Shown piece by piece: positions 59,665-64,000 of a stretch of DNA of 64,000 bases. The stretch comes from Glebionis coronaria (lineage: Eukaryota > Streptophyta > Magnoliopsida > Asterales > Asteraceae), in the NCBI GenBank assembly GCA_025667525.1, contig CM046876.1, forward strand, positions 18,587,320-18,651,319, in the 5' to 3' direction. Numbering within the stretch: position 1 is the first letter of the stretch; every line of letters begins with the position of its first letter. The position numbers were made by a program, and so were the translations under genes. The notes below the pieces were generated by a model. The model ran no database searches. It was not told the origin of the DNA and worked only from the letters and a program-made list of their open reading frames with translations.

Positions 59665-61445
59665 GTGGCTATGGACACTAAATAATGAAAAATTGTTGGA
59701 AAGCATACAAGTTCTGGAAAGCATAGAAATTCTGGATAGCATACAAGTTCTTGACAGAATACAATTTTAAATGAATTTGTTTCCACCATGTAAAATCTCA
59801 CCCAGCGTTTAGAAACAATGTACAAGTAGTAAAAAGGGGTTATGAACTCACCTTAGTACAAGTGTGACGGATATGAGAAACGGGCTGAAGAAGGCTTATG
59901 AAATTACTCCAAGGGCTCCTCGTAACCTACAAGTATCGTTTTATAAAAATATAAAACAATTGTGTCAAAATATTTTGTAAAAATGTAATATGTATATAAC
60001 TTGCACGAACAACCGAGTCTAAGTGTGGTCATGACCTTCATGACACACAAACTGCAGAAAATGCATAAAAAGGAATCCTAAGGTCTCAAATCAAGCAAAC
60101 CAAGTGATATGAACATAAAAACGCCAACAATATACATAACCGTATGTGTAAATGTCACAATTTCTGGTATAGCTGTTTTGGGAAGGGCATATCTCCCAAT
60201 CCATAAGTCCAACAACTATAGAATTTTCACCCCTGGAATGGGTCCCTCATAAGGTTTCCAAAATTACCAACCATTCGATCTAAGAGTTTACGGAACGTTT
60301 TAAAAGTCAAAAACACTAACAGCCCTACCGTAAGCACCTAATAGTCAAACTGTACTAGTCAAACTTGGAACAAAATAACCGGCCAACCTGTCAAGTTTAG
60401 GGTACTGGGATTTCCACCATTGGAAAGCCTCAAGACTCTAATTTCAGCCCATAATATCCACGAGTAAATATGTAATATATATTGTCGGGAAAATTGGCTT
60501 CTTTGAAGGTTACAAAATCAGAATTTTGGTTTTCAAGTTCACGTGTACCGTTTTGGTCATAAATCACAAACCATGATAGAAATAGATGCGAGGTCAGTGT
60601 CATTTGTTAGGTTATAATGTATACTAATCCAATCTGTCCTAAAAGGTCAATTATATGGTCCATGGCCTGTAGCAAATAGCTATACAAGTCTGATGGGTCA
60701 GATTGGGTTCACAACCGTAAATTGGTCATAACTCACTTATCTGGAGGAGTTGATCGCCCATCCAACTCGCTATTAACATGTAAAATGTACAATGAATCCA
60801 TCTAAACAATAAAATCAGCAGCTACAATGGAAAATATATGAGTTTTGGGGTCACAAACCTGCTGTCCGAATTTTGACACTATAAAAACTACACAAAACAA
60901 CTTCAATCCTACCTATAACAATCAAAGTCCTCAACACTTTAACCAAAATTTATCAAGTCACTATTAATCATTAACATGCATGGTTTAATCAAATTATGAT
61001 TAAAATCCAAGATCACAAATAGGGTTCTAAACACAAAATTATCAATGCCTAAACTCTAATAACACAATACAAACCTATTGGAATGATCAAAATCCCAAAA
61101 CCTCCAATTCTCATAATTATTGATTTCAGTAAAATCCATTTCATGAAGTATTTTTAAGTGGGTTTATGATCAAAATCAATCAAGGAAGAATTTGGCGTTG
61201 ATTAATTGCACAATTGATGAAGAAAAATGGAGATGGTGGTGGTGTTGGCTTGGTGTTTGTCGCACAGAAAGAAGAAGATGGGAGAAAGAGTTTATTTTTT
61301 GTATTTATGAAAATGTCTGTGTTTTGTGTTTTGGTTAAGGTGCTCGACGGTTCAAAGTAAAAAAAGAGGGCTTAGGGATTTTTGGCCCAATAACTCCTAA
61401 TTACGCAATCCTATTTAAAACTTAACCCAATTGTAATACAGCTCT
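59665..61445 (-). repeat. 5' LTR of element A, second part
   Basis: It aligns with 7964-9755, including the 17-18 bp tandem repeats. It stops at GCTCT (61441-61445), where element E begins. The remainder must lie beyond E, outside the window. Confidence 0.85.
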
Positions 61446-62219
61446 TGAATATTTATGGACTTATATTTAATAGTCGTGGTGATAGGATCGAACTCGAGAT
61501 TACGAGGTTTCACTCAATACATAAAGAGTTAATTTATTTAATAAATATATTTATTATATTTATTGAATTAAACTAAGCTATAACTTAACAATCGCTAAAT
61601 AATTAAGAGTTAAGTATTAACGATCGTTGTGGAATAAAATAGAAGAGAAAAGAAAAGTCTGAAACAGCCCACAAAGGAGGTGTCGACTGTCAGTTAGAGA
61701 GGGACAAGGGGAAGGAAAAAACATTCTTTATATTTGTTTTACTTGGGCTGCAAGAATTTATAGGCCTATATAAACATACCCTTACCCTCATAATTCAACA
61801 CTCCATCCTCCCTTCTCTCCCTCTTGCGATCGCAACACCAAACGCACCTAAGGTTGTGTTTGGTTTTTAGATTTAGCTTAAATCTAGTCCTAGCCCCTCT
61901 CTAGGTTTGTTGGGTAGATTTTTCCACAAGCGTAGAAGCTCAGTTTACACGTGCTAGTATCACGGTTAGCTCGTTGTATTACGTGTGTACAAGTACGTAA
62001 TATAGTCTTACTTTAGACCATATCTTGGTGGTGTTCGTTATAAACCCTAATTGGTGATTCGTTCTTTATCTTGTGGAATCGCATTAGCTAAAAGGTATGT
62101 AACCCTAACTCGATTAATTATAATTTTGTTATTATGATCTTGTTAAATCGCATCCACTAGATGTGTGCTTTGATCTCGTTTAGGGTTTTGTATAATTATT
62201 ATGAACTAATAAACCTTCA
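61446..62219 (+). repeat. 5' LTR of element E
   Basis: This 774-bp LTR runs from TGAATATTTATGG to AAACCTTCA, directly before a primer binding site. It interrupts LTR A at a place where the intact copy (9756) continues uninterrupted. A TATA box (CTATATAAAC) lies at 61766-61775. The partner LTR is outside the window, so its duplication cannot be checked; the left 5-mer is GCTCT. Confidence 0.8.
61766..61775 (+). promoter_or_regulatory. TATA box of LTR E
   Basis: CCTATATAAACA on the plus strand, followed about 25-35 bp later by a pyrimidine-rich stretch, is a reasonable core promoter for E. Confidence 0.55.
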
Positions 62220-62220
62220 G

Positions 62221-62234
62221 TGGCATCGAGAGCC
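62221..62234 (+). other. Primer binding site of element E
   Basis: TGGCATCGAGAGCC lies one base after the LTR. It differs slightly from TGGTATCAGAGCC, the tRNA-Met-type site. Confidence 0.8.
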
Positions 62235-63740
62235 GTTTTAACATCTTATAATTATCGAAAATCAAAAGTTTTTTTATATAATTGTTTTGAGTTAAAACTA
62301 CATGTTTTTTTAGGTTTTCTTAAAAATTAAGGTTTTGTTTTTTAAAATTAGGGTTTTGGCCGAATTTATAAAAAAAGAATTGTTTTTGAAACCCTAAATT
62401 ACATGTTGTATAATTTTGATTAAATTGCATGATTAATTGTTATGTCATGTAAATTAAAGATTAAAATCCGTAAAGATTTAATTGTTAAGAGATTTGGGAG
62501 GATCCATGATGAACGTGCATGTTTTCATGGATCATAAAATTGTATGTTTATATGATTTTATGTGCTACTTGTTTATTTGATTCAATAAATCTTGAATTAG
62601 GGAAGACTTTTATATGAATATAAAAACCTATATTTGATGATTATTGAATAAATCGTATGCATGCGGTTATTTGATTTATTTATTGCACATATAAATTGTT
62701 ATTATGTGTTTATGATTTAGTTTTTTTACTTGTTTATGTTAAAATTGTTCGAATTGTTGTAAACAAGGGTTTTTTTGAAAAAAAATACTATGGACTAAAT
62801 CATATTTAAAATTAAGATTTGTTTGAGATTTAAATTACATAGAATTACGTTGATTGGTGAATTGGAATTATAATCTAACGGCCTACTCTTTTTGAAAAAC
62901 TATAAAGTGGGTATAACACACCGTTGGTCATGTACTAGGTTAAGGAAGGAGGTGTTAAGCCATTAGTCGCTGAACAAATTCCTGGCTCGCCTGTGCGTCA
63001 AATTGAAATTACCTACGATTATTATTTGCATTATACCTTAAGGTTGATTTATCGCAAATTCACATCCGAATCAAAATGAATAAGGTTATTGCTTTGTGCT
63101 TTAGCCGTGTTCTAGAAGAAGTACGTTGTGAATAGCTGTGGGTAAAATTATTTGCTTGGTTTAACCAATACCTCAACATAATTTATGTAAAAACTTAGTC
63201 TCGTGAAAAAGTTTACTAAATTTTTTATTAAACTTATGCTATGGATTTGTATGCATGCTTCTCCATACATTGATTTTGATATCATATTTATACCCTTAAA
63301 ATTTAAGTCGAATGCTATCTAATTGACGAACACTTGAAATTACTGCGTCGTCATATGAGATTTTCATACGATGTTGTAATGGAAAGAAAACTTTCATAGA
63401 ATGAGAATTTGTGTGATAGTTTTACGTTATTCGGATTAGACGACTTAATTAAGTTACTCAGTGAGATTTGGAAACTTAAGGCATTCAGAAGGGATGAAAG
63501 ATGTTTACAATACAAAACATTTTTTTGGCAAAGTAAATCCCTTAAGAAATTGAAAATTGTTTGTCAATTGAATTGTTCGACAAGTCACTATGTTGAGTAC
63601 ATTCATTACTAGCATATCAACTGATGTAATGGATCTATGTCAACATATGTTCTAGGATTCAAGGAAAATACTATGATTTATATACCGGGGTAATTTTATT
63701 TTCTTGAAAGTAATTTATTATCGAAAATAATAATATTTGA
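62235..63740 (+). other. Leader of element E
   Basis: About 1.5 kb of AT-rich sequence separate the primer site from the gag homology. The ORF at 63409-63612 matches nothing I recognise. An intron ending at TTTATGTAG (about 63755) is possible, since no ATG in frame is visible just upstream of gag. Confidence 0.5.
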
Positions 63741-63756
63741 ACTTATTTATGTAGAA

Positions 63757-64000
63757 ATCCTCAACCCGACAATAACACTATAAGTTATGCGTTCAAAACG
63801 TTTTTTGATCGCCCAGAACTTACTGGCCCTAACTTCAATGATTGGTACCGCTCACTAAGATTTGTCTTGAGAGTAGCGGGTGTTATTGATATCTTGACCA
63901 CTCCTTATCCTGAGGATTTTACAGAAGGAGCTTCTGAAGCCGAAAGGCTTAAACACGCTGCTACTATTAAGAAGCACTCGGATGTGGCTTGCTTAATACT
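63757..64000 (+). CDS. Element E gag, start only
   Basis: This open frame runs off the window. It reads 'FFDRPELTGPNFNDWYRSLR', then 'GVIDILTTPYPEDF' and 'EAERLKHAATIKKHSDVACL', a copia gag of the L-T-G-x-N-F-x-D-W-Y type. No ATG in this phase is visible nearby, so the start may lie upstream or be joined by splicing. No stop is seen in the available 80 codons. It is unrelated to element C's gag at the sequence level that I can judge. Confidence 0.78.

Overview
This 64-kb window looks like repeat-rich intergenic DNA from a flowering plant. Every stretch I can assign is LTR-retrotransposon sequence or a small element inserted into one. I see no cellular protein gene, rRNA, functional tRNA gene or CRISPR array. 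The Athila-type gag/pol of element B, and the copia pol with a downstream accessory ORF of element C, resemble sequences I remember from Asteraceae (daisy family) genomes. The family assignment is an inference from memory, not a search result.

The window is a nest of insertions. (F) 1-7273 is a heavily decayed minus-strand Ty3/gypsy element: pol remnants, a PBS, then the start of its 5' LTR. (A) From 7274 runs an old minus-strand element with about 2.5-2.9 kb LTRs: 3' LTR 7274-~10160, interior 10181-14509 without recognisable coding, PBS 14510-14522. Its 5' LTR is split into 14525-15219 and 59665-61445. (B) 15220-59664 is an Athila-type gypsy element inserted in that LTR. It has LTRs of about 4 kb, a broken gag-pro-RT-RNaseH-integrase on the minus strand (21273-27026), a long leader, and a PBS at 31471-31488. 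(C) 34738-58867 is a Sirevirus-like copia element inserted in B's 5' LTR. It has two 515-bp LTRs, a TGTTT target-site duplication, and a roughly 1000-codon accessory ORF after pol. (D) 35578-45296 is a non-autonomous LTR element inserted in C's accessory ORF. It has LTRs of about 1.59 kb, an AGTAG duplication, three ORFs of its own and no reverse transcriptase. (G) 51823-54374 is a probable solo LTR with a GTAAC duplication, inserted in C's integrase. A second solo LTR, of D's family (28100-30068), sits in B's leader. A tRNA-derived SINE (17526-17740) sits in B's 3' LTR, and the other LTR preserves the empty site. (E) 61446-64000+ is a plus-strand copia element entering A's 5' LTR and running off the window with its gag just begun.

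By-eye LTR divergence agrees with the nesting order: about 10% in a sampled part of A, 3-4% for B and C (19 of 515 sites in C), and 2-3% for D. Autonomous elements B and C supply, or once supplied, the gag-pol functions. D, the solo LTRs and the SINE depended on other elements.

The most unusual signal is that several families carry their own short motif in many copies. C has TGTCA(A/G)CG(C/T)T across LTRs, coding regions and spacers. D has GCGGTTCCTTATC palindromes between its ORFs and in its LTRs. B has a TTCCGAATCA array in its leader and AATAAGC clusters in its LTRs. G has AAGACC/GGTCTT hairpins. C and D also carry element-specific ORFs of unknown function, which makes a motif-binding protein worth testing.
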